DNA of 64,000 nt from Sulfuritalea sp. (GTDB taxonomy: Bacteria > Pseudomonadota > Gammaproteobacteria > Burkholderiales > Rhodocyclaceae), in NCBI GenBank assembly GCA_023700805.1, contig JAMPYF010000015.1:30314-94313 (forward strand), given 5' to 3'. Numbering within the stretch: position 1 is the first letter of the stretch; every line of letters begins with the position of its first letter. The notes below the pieces were generated by a model. It saw only the letters and a list, made by a program, of their open reading frames with translations, had not been told where the DNA came from and searched no databases. The position numbers and the translations under genes are program-made. Shown piece after piece: positions 19,719-28,493 of the stretch.

Positions 19719-21033
19719 AGGGCTGGTTGAGCGCCTGCGCTCGATAGTTGGCGCTCGCGGTACGGCGAGCGTGCGGCCGCGACAGCTCGACGAGTGGCGC
19801 CGGCTGCTCGCCGAATGCGCCGAAGCCAGGGGTGGCGAGGTTTCCGCGCGCACCCGGGCGGCGGCCCTGGCGCAGACCTACCTGAAGCTTGACGACAGCG
19901 CGCGCCACGCCTTGCTGCGCCTGATTTCCCTCGAATTCGGCCCGGTGCCGGCGCGCGTCGCCGCCGCCCACGAGGCCTATCAGCGGGCCGCAGGCACGGC
20001 CGGCCAATGGGATGCCGAGGCCGATTTGCGCGCGGCGCTGCGCTCGGCGCGCATCCGCATCCTGACGCAGTTCAACGCCATTCCGCAGGGCGTCAAGTTC
20101 CTCGTCGATCTGCGCGCCGACCTGCTGCGCTACCTGGAGGAGGACGCCGAACTGGCGCCGCTCGACCGCGAGCTGGAATCGCGCCTGGCGGCCTGGTTCG
20201 ACGTCGGCTTTCTCGAACTGCAGCGCATCACCTGGAACTCGCCGGCGGCCCTGCTGGAGAAACTCATCCAGTACGAGGCGGTGCATGAAATCCGTTCCTG
20301 GGCCGACCTCAAGAACCGGCTCGATTCGGACCGTCGCCTGTATGCCTTCTTCCATCCGCGCATGCCGCTGGAGCCGCTGATCTTCGTCGAGGTGGCGCTC
20401 ACCGATCATCTGGCCGACAACGTGCAGGCGCTGCTCGACGAGCACGCGCCGGTGTTCGACGCGCGCCGCGCCGACACGGCGATCTTCTATTCGATCTCGA
20501 ACACGCAGGCCGGCCTGCGCGGCGTGTCCTTCGGCAATTTCCTGCTGAAGCGCGTGATCGACGACCTGCAGCGCGATTTTCCCAAGCTGCGCCACTTCGC
20601 CACCCTGTCGCCGCTGCCCGGCTTCGCCGCCTGGGTCGCCAGGAATCCGCAGGAACTCGCCGCGGAAGGGCTGGAACTCGATGCCGCGCAGCTGGCGGCC
20701 GGCGAATGGACCCAGGACGCGGCAGCGGCACGCCGCATCAACGAGGCGCTGGCGCAACTGGCGGCGCGCTACCTGACGCTGGCCAAGGCCGGCCGCGGCG
20801 ACGGCCGCCAGCCGCGCGATCCCGTGACGCGCTTCCATCTTGGCAACGGCGCCCGCATCGAGCGCATCAACCTGCAGGGCGATGCTTCGTCCAAGGGCAT
20901 GCAGCAGTCCTTCGGCGTGATGGTGAATTACCTGTACGACCTCGACGATCTGGAGCAAAACGTCGAGAGCTTTGCCCGCGAGGGCGCCATCGCCATGTCG
21001 GCCGCCGTCAGGCGTCTGGCGCGGCAGAAATAA
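19711..21033 (+). CDS. matA: Malonyl-CoA decarboxylase
   Basis: 440 residues. An N-terminal helical domain leads into a GNAT-fold catalytic domain with NTQAGLRGVSFGNFLLKRVI and FATLSPLPGFAAWVARNP, diagnostic of malonyl-CoA decarboxylase, and the late YLYDLDDLEQNVESF block. It converts malonyl-CoA to acetyl-CoA and CO2. Residues about 12-19 (IVGARGTA) come from a diverged copy of the dispersed repeat, near the N-terminus. It lies in a cluster with malonyl-CoA synthetase and a TRAP transporter. Confidence 0.94.
   Translation: MVEGLVERLRSIVGARGTASVRPRQLDEWRRLLAECAEARGGEVSARTRAAALAQTYLKLDDSARHALLRLISLEFGPVPARVAAAHEAYQRAAGTAGQWDAEADLRAALRSARIRILTQFNAIPQGVKFLVDLRADLLRYLEEDAELAPLDRELESRLAAWFDVGFLELQRITWNSPAALLEKLIQYEAVHEIRSWADLKNRLDSDRRLYAFFHPRMPLEPLIFVEVALTDHLADNVQALLDEHAPVFDARRADTAIFYSISNTQAGLRGVSFGNFLLKRVIDDLQRDFPKLRHFATLSPLPGFAAWVARNPQELAAEGLELDAAQLAAGEWTQDAAAARRINEALAQLAARYLTLAKAGRGDGRQPRDPVTRFHLGNGARIERINLQGDASSKGMQQSFGVMVNYLYDLDDLEQNVESFAREGAIAMSAAVRRLARQK
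19744..19767 (+). repeat. 24-bp dispersed repeat, copy E (diverged)
   Basis: ATAGTTGGCGCTCGCGGTAC plus GGCG; several mismatches in the middle. In the decarboxylase gene it is read IVGARGTA. Confidence 0.55.
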
Positions 21034-21054
21034 AACCAATTGAGGAGACCAAGC

Positions 21055-22071
21055 ATGCGACGCAATTTTCTGAAGACCGCTCTTGCCGCTGTAATGACGC
21101 TGGTTTTTGCCGGCGCACCGGCGCTGGCCCAGGTCAAGACGATCAAGATTTCCCACCAGTTCCCCGGCGGCACCATCGACGACGGCGATTTCCGCGACCG
21201 CCTGGTGCGCAAGTTCGCCGCCGAAGTGGAAAAGAAGACCAACGGCCAGTTGAAGTTCGAGATCTACCCGGCCGCTTCGCTGATGAAGCCGGTGCCGCAG
21301 TACAAGGCCCTGTCCACGGGCGCCCTCGACATGGCGCTGTATCCGCTGGCCTATGCCGGCGGCGAATTTCCCGCCGCCAACCTGACCCTGATGCCGGCCC
21401 TGATCACCAGCTACGAGCAGGGCCTGCGCTGGAAGGACGCGCCGATCGGCAAGGAACTGGTGCGCCTGCTCGACGAGCGCAACGTCAAGATCGTGACCTG
21501 GATCTGGCAGGCCGGCGGCATCGCTTCCAAGGCCAAGCCGCTGGTCAGCCCGGACGATGCCAAAGGCATGAAGGTGCGCGGCGGCAGCCGCGAAGTCGAC
21601 CTGATGACCAAGGCCGCAGGCGCCGCGGTGACCAATGTCGCGTCGAACGAGATCTACAGCGCGATGCAGTCCGGCGTGCTCGATGCCGCGGTCACCTCCA
21701 GCACCTCGCTGATTTCCTTCCGCCTGCACGAGACCTCGGACTACCTGACCGCCGGGCGCAAGCATTCCTTCTGGTTCATGTTCGAGCCGCTCTTGATGTC
21801 GAAGAAGGCCTACGACAGCCTGACTCCGGCGCAGCAGAAGATCGTCATGGAGGTCGGCGCCTCGCTCGAGAAGTTCGGCATGGAGGCCGCCAAGATCGAC
21901 GACGAGCGCGTGGTCGAGGTCTATACCAAGGCCGGGCGCAAGGTGGTCGACATGGACCAGGCCGCCTTCGACAAGTGGCGCGCAGTGGCCAAGGCCTCGG
22001 CCTGGAAGGATTTCGAAGAGAAGGTCAAGGACGGCAAGCAGCTGTTCGAGATGGCCGTTGCGGTCAAGTAA
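21055..22071 (+). CDS. matP: TRAP transporter substrate-binding protein (malonate)
   Basis: 338 residues with a signal peptide (FLKTALAAVMTLVFAGAPALAQ). The DctP fold is shown by IKISHQFPGGTIDDGDFRDRLVRKFAAEVEKKTNGQLKFEIYPAASL, and the conserved binding Arg occurs in GMKVRGGSREVDLM. GAGGAG lies just upstream of the ATG at 21055; two codons earlier another start is open but unlikely. Between malonyl-CoA decarboxylase and the small permease, it should capture malonate or a close dicarboxylate in the periplasm. Confidence 0.92.
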   Translation: MRRNFLKTALAAVMTLVFAGAPALAQVKTIKISHQFPGGTIDDGDFRDRLVRKFAAEVEKKTNGQLKFEIYPAASLMKPVPQYKALSTGALDMALYPLAYAGGEFPAANLTLMPALITSYEQGLRWKDAPIGKELVRLLDERNVKIVTWIWQAGGIASKAKPLVSPDDAKGMKVRGGSREVDLMTKAAGAAVTNVASNEIYSAMQSGVLDAAVTSSTSLISFRLHETSDYLTAGRKHSFWFMFEPLLMSKKAYDSLTPAQQKIVMEVGASLEKFGMEAAKIDDERVVEVYTKAGRKVVDMDQAAFDKWRAVAKASAWKDFEEKVKDGKQLFEMAVAVK

Positions 22072-22075
22072 GACC

Positions 22076-22588
22076 ATGCTCGCGGCCTGGCGGCAATTCG
22101 CCCGCGCGGTCAACGCGTTCAACACCCTGACCGGCTATCTGTCGGGGGTGTTGATCGTGATCTGCAGCGGCGTCCTGGTCTTCGAGGTGGTGGTGCGTTA
22201 CTGGCTCAGCTGGCCGACCGACTGGGAAATCGAGATGTCGATCATGCTGCTGATCGTCGCCACCTTCATGAGCGCGGCCTTCACCCAGGCCTCGCGCGGG
22301 CATGTCGGCATCGAGGTGCTCGACGCGCTGCTCTCCGAGCGCGCCAACCGCTGGCGCAATACGCTGGGCGACATCCTGTCGATGGCCTTCTGTCTGTTCA
22401 TCGCCTGGCATGCCTGGAAGTTCTTCCACGAAGCCTGGGCCGACGGCAAGATGAGCAACACCGCCTGGGCGCCCAAGCTGTGGCCGGCCTATTTGTTCAT
22501 GGCGCTGGGCATGACCATGCTCTCGCTGCAGATGCTGGTGCAGCTCGGCGACCAGCAGATCCACCAGCACAGGGAGGATGAGGAATGA
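22076..22588 (+). CDS. matQ: TRAP transporter small permease (malonate)
   Basis: 170 residues with four membrane segments, typical of the DctQ subunit (VRYWLSWPTDWEIEMSIMLLIVATFMSAAFTQASRGHVGIEVLD). It starts four bases after the binding-protein stop. The gap to the large permease is unusually long (166 bp) and is filled by an inverted-repeat element. Confidence 0.9.
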   Translation: MLAAWRQFARAVNAFNTLTGYLSGVLIVICSGVLVFEVVVRYWLSWPTDWEIEMSIMLLIVATFMSAAFTQASRGHVGIEVLDALLSERANRWRNTLGDILSMAFCLFIAWHAWKFFHEAWADGKMSNTAWAPKLWPAYLFMALGMTMLSLQMLVQLGDQQIHQHREDEE

Positions 22589-22599
22589 GCCTGCAAAAG

Positions 22600-22745
22600 G
22601 CATTTGATCCGCAGATTTCGCAGATTAACGCCGATGGATCAGCGCATTACCTGGATGAGCCGCATCACCTTTCGGACTGGCCGTGCGGACTCATCGCTTC
22701 GTTGTTTTCTCTGCGTAATCTGCGTCGTCTGCGGATTGAATCGAG
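22600..22745. repeat. Inverted-repeat element between matQ and matM
   Basis: Left arm 22606-22634 (GATCCGCAGATTTCGCAGAT and on) is the imperfect reverse complement of right arm 22709-22741 (CTGCGTAATCTGCGTCGTCT and on). Both arms repeat the word CGCAGATT. The middle is unrelated to either permease. A small non-coding mobile repeat that entered an operon gap is the simplest reading. Confidence 0.75.
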
Positions 22746-22754
22746 GTTCTTGGG

Positions 22755-24083
22755 ATGAGCACGCTCCAGGTAGGAATCCTGTTCGGCATCGCCACCTTCG
22801 TCGCGCTGTTCTCCGGCATGCCGATCGCATTCGCGGTGGGCGGCGTGGCGCTGGTCTTCATGCTGCTCTACATGCCGGGCGAAACCGTGGGGCTGGTGGC
22901 CGAGACGCTGTATTCGGAACTCGACAACTTCGTCCTGCTGACGATTCCGCTGTTCGTCCTGATGGGCGCCGCGATCGGCAAGTCGCGCGCCGGCGGCGAC
23001 TTGTATTCCTCGCTCAACCGCTGGATGGGGCGCATTCCCGGCGGCCTCGGCGTGGCCAACGTGATGGCCTGTTCGGTGTTCGCCGCAATGTGCGGATCGA
23101 GCCCGGCCACCTGCTCGGCGATCGGTTCCTCGGGCATCCCGGAGATGAGGAAGCGCGGCTACTCCTCCGGGCTGGCGGCCGGCATCATCGCCGCCGGCGG
23201 CACCTTGGGCATCCTGATTCCGCCCTCGCTGACCCTGATCCTCTACGGCATCGTCACCGAGCAGTCGATCGGCAAGCTGTTCATGGCCGGGGTCGGCCCC
23301 GGCCTGCTGCTGACCGCGATGTTCGCCATCTGGGTGGTGATCCAGTTCCGCCGCGAGCAGGCCAGCGCACGGCTGCAGGGCGACAACCATCACATCCTGC
23401 GCGAGGAGAGCTTCACCTGGCGCGAGAAGCTGGAGACCCTGCCGCGGCTGGCGCCCTTCATCGCCATCATCGTCATCATCATGGTTGCCTTGTATGGCGG
23501 CTGGGCGACGCCCTCCGAGGTGGCCGGCATCGGCGCCTTCTTCTCGCTGCTGATGGTGATGGTGATCTACGGCTGCTGGCGCTACAAGGACATGATGGCC
23601 ATCCTCGGCGGCACGGTGCGCGAATCGACCATGGTCATGATGATCATCGCCATGAGCTTCCTCTACACCTATGTCATGAGCTACCTGCACATCACGCAGG
23701 AAGTCGCGGCATGGATGGTCGGCCTGCCGCTGGGCAAGTGGGGCTTCTTCATTGCCGCCAACATCCTGCTGGTGGTGCTCGGCTTCTTCCTGCCGCCGGT
23801 GGCGATCATCCTGATGGTGACGCCCATCATCCTGCCGGCGCTCAAGGCTCACGGCATCGACCTGGTCTGGTTCGGCGTGGTGATGACCATCCTCATGGAA
23901 ATGGGCCTGATCCATCCGCCGGTCGGACTCAATCTCTTCGTCATCAACTCGATCGCGCCCGACATCAAGCTGTCCGAGATCATCTGGGGCACGCTGCCCT
24001 TCATCGGCCTGATGGTGGTGGCCATCGCGCTGCTGGCCTTTTTCCCGGACATCGCCATGTGGTTGCCGAACAACGTCAAATGA
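22755..24083 (+). CDS. matM: TRAP transporter large permease (malonate)
   Basis: 442 residues, the standard DctM length, with about twelve membrane segments. Family blocks: MAMCGSSPATCSAIGSSGIPEM and AAGGTLGILIPPSLTLILYG, then IHPPVGLNLFVINS near the end. It forms the sodium-driven channel with the small permease. It follows the 166-bp gap that holds a repeat element; the repeat leaves both reading frames intact. Confidence 0.93.
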   Translation: MSTLQVGILFGIATFVALFSGMPIAFAVGGVALVFMLLYMPGETVGLVAETLYSELDNFVLLTIPLFVLMGAAIGKSRAGGDLYSSLNRWMGRIPGGLGVANVMACSVFAAMCGSSPATCSAIGSSGIPEMRKRGYSSGLAAGIIAAGGTLGILIPPSLTLILYGIVTEQSIGKLFMAGVGPGLLLTAMFAIWVVIQFRREQASARLQGDNHHILREESFTWREKLETLPRLAPFIAIIVIIMVALYGGWATPSEVAGIGAFFSLLMVMVIYGCWRYKDMMAILGGTVRESTMVMMIIAMSFLYTYVMSYLHITQEVAAWMVGLPLGKWGFFIAANILLVVLGFFLPPVAIILMVTPIILPALKAHGIDLVWFGVVMTILMEMGLIHPPVGLNLFVINSIAPDIKLSEIIWGTLPFIGLMVVAIALLAFFPDIAMWLPNNVK

Positions 24084-24096
24084 AGCCGAACGACTC

Positions 24097-25617
24097 ATGA
24101 ACCAGAACCTGTATTCGCTGCTCGCCGCCCATTTCCCCAAGGATTCGGCTGCACCCTGCATGATCCTGCCCGATGGCCGGGTGTGGACTTACGGCGACGT
24201 CGAGCGCGCCAGCGGGCGCGTGGCCAACCTGATCGCGGCGCTGGGTTTGAAGCCCGGCGACCGCGTCGCTGCCCAGGTGGAAAAGACGCCCGAGGCGCTG
24301 GTGCTCTACCTCGCCGCGATTCGCGCCGGCATGGTGTTTCTGCCGCTGAACCCGGCCTATCAGCGCCACGAACTGGAGTACTTCCTCGGCGACGCGAAGC
24401 CTGGTCTCTTCGTCTGCCGGCCGCAAGCCCGCACGCTGGCCGCCGAGCTGGCGGCCAGGACCGGCGTCCCGCATGTCCTGGAACTCGACGACGATGGCCG
24501 CGGCTCGCTGATCGAGGCCGCCGCCGCGCATGCCGACGCCTTCGCCACCGTGGCGCGCGGCTCCGCCGACCTCGCGGCCATCCTCTACACCTCGGGCACC
24601 ACGGGGCGTTCCAAGGGCGCCATGCTTTCCCACGGCAACCTCGCGCACAACGCCAGGACGCTGCATGCCTACTGGCATTTCCAGCCCGGCGACGTGCTGC
24701 TGCACATGCTGCCGACCTTCCACGTGCATGGCCTCTTCGTCGCCTGCCACACCACGCTGCTGAACGGTTCGGCGATGTTCTTCGAGCCGAGGTTCGACGC
24801 CGCGCGCGCCATGCGGCTGCTGCCCGAGGCGACCGTGTTCATGGGCGTGCCGACCTATTACGTGCGCCTGCTGCTCGATCCCGCCTTCGGCCGCGAGACC
24901 TGCCGCAACATCCGGCTCTTCGTTTCCGGCTCGGCGCCGCTGCTCAAGGAAACCTTCGACGCCTTCAAGGCGCGCACCGGCCACACCATCCTCGAACGCT
25001 ACGGCATGACCGAGGGCGGCATGTTCACCTCGAATCCCTATGAAGGCGAACGTCGCGGCGGCACCGTCGGCTTTCCGCTGCCGGGCACCGAGCTGCGCAT
25101 AGTTGGCGCTGGCGATACGGCGCTGAAGGCCGGCAGCATCGGCAGCATCCAGGTCCGCGGCGACAACGTCTTTCTCGGCTACTGGGGCATGCCGGAAAAG
25201 ACCCGGGAGGAATTCACCGCCGACGGTTTCTTCAAGACCGGCGACATGGGCCGACAGGATGCCGACGGCTACGTGGTGATCAGCGGCCGCTCCAAGGACC
25301 TGGTGATCACCGGCGGCCTCAACGTGTATCCCAAGGAAATCGAGGAGCTGATCGACGCCATGCCCGGCGTGGCCGAGTCGGCCGTGATCGGCCTGCCCCA
25401 TCCCGATTTCGGCGAGGCCGTCAGCGCCGTCGTGGTGCGCCAGAACAACGCCGCCGGCGCCGCACTGACCGAGGCCTCGATCATCGCCGCGGTCAAGGGC
25501 GAGCTGGCGAATTTCAAGGTGCCGAAGTGGGTGTACCTGGTCGACCAGTTGCCGCGCAACGCGATGGGCAAGGTGCAGAAGAACGTCCTGCGCGAACAGT
25601 ATTCGCGCAGGAGTTAG
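24097..25617 (+). CDS. matB: Malonyl-CoA synthetase
   Basis: 506 residues of the acyl-CoA synthetase superfamily. The P-loop motif is LYTSGTTGRSKGAMLSHGNL, with ERYGMTEGGMFTSNPYEGERRGGTVGFPLPG for AMP binding and MGKVQKNVLRE containing the C-terminal catalytic Lys. The TSNPYEGERRGGTVG block fits malonyl-CoA synthetase (MatB), and the cluster supports it: malonate + CoA + ATP give malonyl-CoA. Residues about 335-342 (IVGAGDTA) in the loop after the G-rich block derive from the dispersed repeat. Confidence 0.92.
   Translation: MNQNLYSLLAAHFPKDSAAPCMILPDGRVWTYGDVERASGRVANLIAALGLKPGDRVAAQVEKTPEALVLYLAAIRAGMVFLPLNPAYQRHELEYFLGDAKPGLFVCRPQARTLAAELAARTGVPHVLELDDDGRGSLIEAAAAHADAFATVARGSADLAAILYTSGTTGRSKGAMLSHGNLAHNARTLHAYWHFQPGDVLLHMLPTFHVHGLFVACHTTLLNGSAMFFEPRFDAARAMRLLPEATVFMGVPTYYVRLLLDPAFGRETCRNIRLFVSGSAPLLKETFDAFKARTGHTILERYGMTEGGMFTSNPYEGERRGGTVGFPLPGTELRIVGAGDTALKAGSIGSIQVRGDNVFLGYWGMPEKTREEFTADGFFKTGDMGRQDADGYVVISGRSKDLVITGGLNVYPKEIEELIDAMPGVAESAVIGLPHPDFGEAVSAVVVRQNNAAGAALTEASIIAAVKGELANFKVPKWVYLVDQLPRNAMGKVQKNVLREQYSRRS
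25099..25122 (+). repeat. 24-bp dispersed repeat, copy F
   Basis: ATAGTTGGCGCTGGCGATAC plus GGCG, two mismatches from consensus. In matB it is read IVGAGDTA. Confidence 0.75.
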
Positions 25618-25663
25618 TTCGACCCGGTATCGGCGACGGCAGCGGTTCGGCTATGATCCGGCG

Positions 25664-26575
25664 ATGCTGAATTTCCTGCCGGCGCCGCTGATCGGTTTGC
25701 TCGCCTCGCTGTTGCTGGCGCTCAACGTGCTGTTCTGGGTGCCGGTGCTGCTGCTGTTTGCGCTCATCAGGCTGATCCTGCCCTTCAAGACCGTGCGGCT
25801 GTGGATCGACCCGGTGCTGGTCGCCATTGCCGAAACCTGGATTTCCGGCAACAGCGGCTGGATGGCGCTGACCCAGCGCACCGCCTGGGATGTCGAAGGC
25901 ATAGACGGGCTCGACCCGCACAACTGGTACCTGGTCAACAGCAACCACCAGACCTGGGCCGACATCTTCGTCCTGCAGCACTTGTTCAACCGGCGCATCC
26001 CCCTGCTCAAGTTCTTCATCAAGCAGCAGCTGAAATGGGTGCCGATCATGGGCCTGGCCTGGTGGGCGCTGGATTTCCCCTTCATGCGCCGCCACAGCGA
26101 GGACTATCTGAAGAAGCATCCGGAGATGCGCGGCAAGGACCAGGCGGCGACGCGGCGCGCCTGCGAGAAGTTCGCCCTGATCCCGACCAGCGTCATGAAT
26201 TTTCTCGAAGGCACGCGCTTCACGCCGGCCAAGCACCAGCGCCAGCAATCGCCCTACCGCCACCTGCTGAAGCCCAAGGCCGGCGGCATCGCGCTGGCCT
26301 TGAACGCCATGGGCGACAAGTTCCGCGCGATCCTCGACGTCACCATCGTCTACCCCGACGGCGCGCCGAACTTCTGGGATTTCCTGTGCGGCAGGCTCGG
26401 GCGGGTCATCGTGCGCGTGCAGACCTTGCCGGTGCCCGGGCACCTGATGAAGAGCGATTACGCCGCCGACGCGGCGACGCGCGAGGCCTTCGGCCTCTGG
26501 GTGCAGCAACTGTGGCAGGACAAGGACGCGCAGATCGCGCGCCTGCTGGACGCGGCAGGGCGCAGCGGGCGCTAG
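25664..26575 (+). CDS. PlsC-type acyltransferase, YihG-like
   Basis: 303 residues: N-terminal membrane segment (about residues 8-38), then the glycerolipid acyltransferase domain with motif I NHQTWAD (His95, Asp100) and motif III FLEGTRFTPAKH. The NSNHQTWADIFVLQHLFNRRIPLLKFFIKQQLKWVP context matches the YihG/LCLAT1-like subgroup of 1-acylglycerol-3-phosphate acyltransferases. Likely role: phospholipid acyl-chain remodelling at the inner membrane. Confidence 0.88.
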   Translation: MLNFLPAPLIGLLASLLLALNVLFWVPVLLLFALIRLILPFKTVRLWIDPVLVAIAETWISGNSGWMALTQRTAWDVEGIDGLDPHNWYLVNSNHQTWADIFVLQHLFNRRIPLLKFFIKQQLKWVPIMGLAWWALDFPFMRRHSEDYLKKHPEMRGKDQAATRRACEKFALIPTSVMNFLEGTRFTPAKHQRQQSPYRHLLKPKAGGIALALNAMGDKFRAILDVTIVYPDGAPNFWDFLCGRLGRVIVRVQTLPVPGHLMKSDYAADAATREAFGLWVQQLWQDKDAQIARLLDAAGRSGR

Positions 26576-26586
26576 CGGAGGACGGC

Positions 26587-27021
26587 ATGGAATCCAATCT
26601 CACCGACATCAGCCGCGTGATCCAGCTGGCGGTCGCCCCGGTCTTCCTGCTGACCGCGATCGCGACCATGATCAATGCGCTGAACACGCGCCTGGGCCGC
26701 ATCGTCGATCGCCGCCGCGTGGTGCAGGAGCGCTTGCACACGCGGGCCGCCGACGCCGCCGTGGCGGCGCAGCTGGAAATCCGCACCCTGGTGCGGCGCA
26801 GCCGGCTGGTGTATTACGCGATATTCTGCGCCGTGCTCTCGGCGCTGCTGGTCTGCCTGGTGGTCGCCGGCGCCTTCCTCGGCGCACTGCTCGGCGTCGA
26901 CCTGGCGCGCAGCGTGGCAGCCTTGTTCATCGCCGCGATGCTGGCCATGATCGCCGGGCTCGGCCTGTTCCTGCGCGAGGTGTATCTGGCGGTGCGTACC
27001 GGCACGCACAACCAGCCTTGA
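26587..27021 (+). CDS. DUF2721 family membrane protein
   Basis: 144 residues with three hydrophobic segments. The N-terminal signature LTDISRVIQLAVAPVFLLTAIATMINALNTRLGRIVDR(R) is characteristic of DUF2721. Function unknown. GGAGG lies just before the start, and it follows the acyltransferase gene by 11 bp, so both are probably on one transcript. Confidence 0.85.
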   Translation: MESNLTDISRVIQLAVAPVFLLTAIATMINALNTRLGRIVDRRRVVQERLHTRAADAAVAAQLEIRTLVRRSRLVYYAIFCAVLSALLVCLVVAGAFLGALLGVDLARSVAALFIAAMLAMIAGLGLFLREVYLAVRTGTHNQP

Positions 27022-27078
27022 GTCGGCGGCCTGCCCATTCCGGCGCAGGCCTGCCGCGAATCTTCCGGAGACCCTGAC

Positions 27079-27780
27079 ATGATCGACCTCTACTACTGGA
27101 CCACGCCCAACGGCCACAAGGTCACCCTGTTCCTCGAAGAGGCCGGACTGCCCTACCGCATCGTGCCGATCAACATCGGCAAGGGCGAGCAGTTCGCCGC
27201 GGACTTCCTGAAGATCTCGCCCAACAACCGGATTCCGGCCATCGTCGACCACGCGCCGGCCGATGGCGGCGCGCCGCTTCCGGTGTTCGAGTCGGGCGCC
27301 ATCCTGCTCTACCTGGCCGACAAGACCGGGCAGTTCATCGCGCCGGACCTGCGCCGACGCAACGAGACCCTGCAGTGGCTGTTCTGGCAGATGGGCGGCC
27401 TCGGCCCGATGGCGGGGCAGAACCATCATTTCACGCAGTACGCGCCGGAGCCGATTCCCTATGCGATCGAGCGCTACGTCAAGGAGACGGCGCGGCTCTA
27501 CGCGGTGCTGAACAAGCACCTGGCCGGCCGCGAGTTCATCGCCGGCGACTATTCGATCGCCGACATGGCCTGCTACCCGTGGATAGTGCCGCACGAACGG
27601 CAGGGCCAGAATCTCGACGATTTTCCCGAGCTCAAGCGCTGGTTCGCCGCGATCCGCGAGCGCCCGGCGACGCAGCGCGCCTATGCGCTGGCGAAAGAAA
27701 TCAACCCGGCGCCGGTGGTGACCGCGGAAGCGAAACGCGTTCTGTTCGGACAGGACGCGAGCACCGTGCGTCCTGCCTGA
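27079..27780 (+). CDS. Glutathione S-transferase, YfcG-like
   Basis: 233 residues: thioredoxin-fold N-terminal domain (IDLYYWTTPNGHKVTLFLEEAGLPYRIVPINIGKGEQF, with LKISPNNRIPAIVDH and the ESGAILLYLA glutathione-binding block) and an all-helical C-terminal domain with DYSIADMACYPWI. The TTPNGHKV and PNNRIPAI segments place it with YfcG/YghU-type (nu-class) GSTs, which have disulfide-bond reductase activity using two glutathiones. Confidence 0.92.
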   Translation: MIDLYYWTTPNGHKVTLFLEEAGLPYRIVPINIGKGEQFAADFLKISPNNRIPAIVDHAPADGGAPLPVFESGAILLYLADKTGQFIAPDLRRRNETLQWLFWQMGGLGPMAGQNHHFTQYAPEPIPYAIERYVKETARLYAVLNKHLAGREFIAGDYSIADMACYPWIVPHERQGQNLDDFPELKRWFAAIRERPATQRAYALAKEINPAPVVTAEAKRVLFGQDASTVRPA

Positions 27781-27791
27781 GGGGGCCGGGC

Positions 27792-28493
27792 TCAGATCTT
27801 GAGATAGGTCCAGCCCTGTTGCACGCGCTCGGCGACATGCTCGATCGCGGTCCTGGCCACCGTGGTTTCGGGGACCAGCTCGACGTCCACGCCGACGCCT
27901 TGCAGGCGCGCGATGGTCTGCCCGCAGGCGACGAAGCCGACGCGCGCATGCTGCGCCTTGAGGCCCGCAATGCGGGCCGCATAGGGCGTGGTGTCCACCC
28001 GCAGCAGTTCGAGGCCGCGATGGTTGGCGATGATCTCGATGCGGGCGTCGCTGGCCTTGGCCAGATAGGCCTCTGCCAGGTCCAGCGCGGCGTCCATTTG
28101 CTCCGAGCGCGAACTGTCCAGATGGATCAGGATGCGGCCGGGTTCCGCCGCAAAGACGCGGCCGGCCCAGCTGGTCGCCGCGCCGGGTGCTTCAGCGGTG
28201 GCCGTCGCCTGGTGCCCCAGCCAGCCGGCCAAGACGCCGACCATCAGGGTGATGCTGGCGGCGAGTGCGCCGCACCAGAGCGGCAGGCGGCGATTCAGCC
28301 TGTGGCGCGCGGGCGGCACATTGCCGTAGGCATGGCGTACCAGTTCCTTGGCCGAGCGCAGCGCGCACAGCCGCTGGCCGAGATCGGCGTCGCTGGCGAT
28401 CGCGGCGAGAATCTCGTCGCACTCCTGCACACCGAGCTGGTTGTCGACGAAGGCGTTCAGGCGTTCGTCGGAAAATTCCCTGGGCTGGTTCAT
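27792..28493 (-). CDS. Anti-sigma factor with periplasmic DsrE-like domain
   Basis: 233 residues. The N-terminal about 60 residues (EFSDERLNAFVDNQLGVQECDEILAAIASDADLGQRL) look like a cytoplasmic anti-sigma domain of the helical type, without the zinc HxxxCxxC motif. One membrane helix follows (about 71-93). The rest (about 115-233) is a DsrE/F-like domain, GRILIHLDSSRSEQMDAALDLAEAYL...VGFVACGQTIARL...VQQGWTYLKI, with Cys190 aligned to the Cys of the two secreted DsrE proteins in this window. It overlaps the sigma gene by ATGA. A transmembrane anti-sigma factor with a sulfur-binding-like sensor domain is inferred. Confidence 0.75.
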   Translation of the reverse strand: MNQPREFSDERLNAFVDNQLGVQECDEILAAIASDADLGQRLCALRSAKELVRHAYGNVPPARHRLNRRLPLWCGALAASITLMVGVLAGWLGHQATATAEAPGAATSWAGRVFAAEPGRILIHLDSSRSEQMDAALDLAEAYLAKASDARIEIIANHRGLELLRVDTTPYAARIAGLKAQHARVGFVACGQTIARLQGVGVDVELVPETTVARTAIEHVAERVQQGWTYLKI

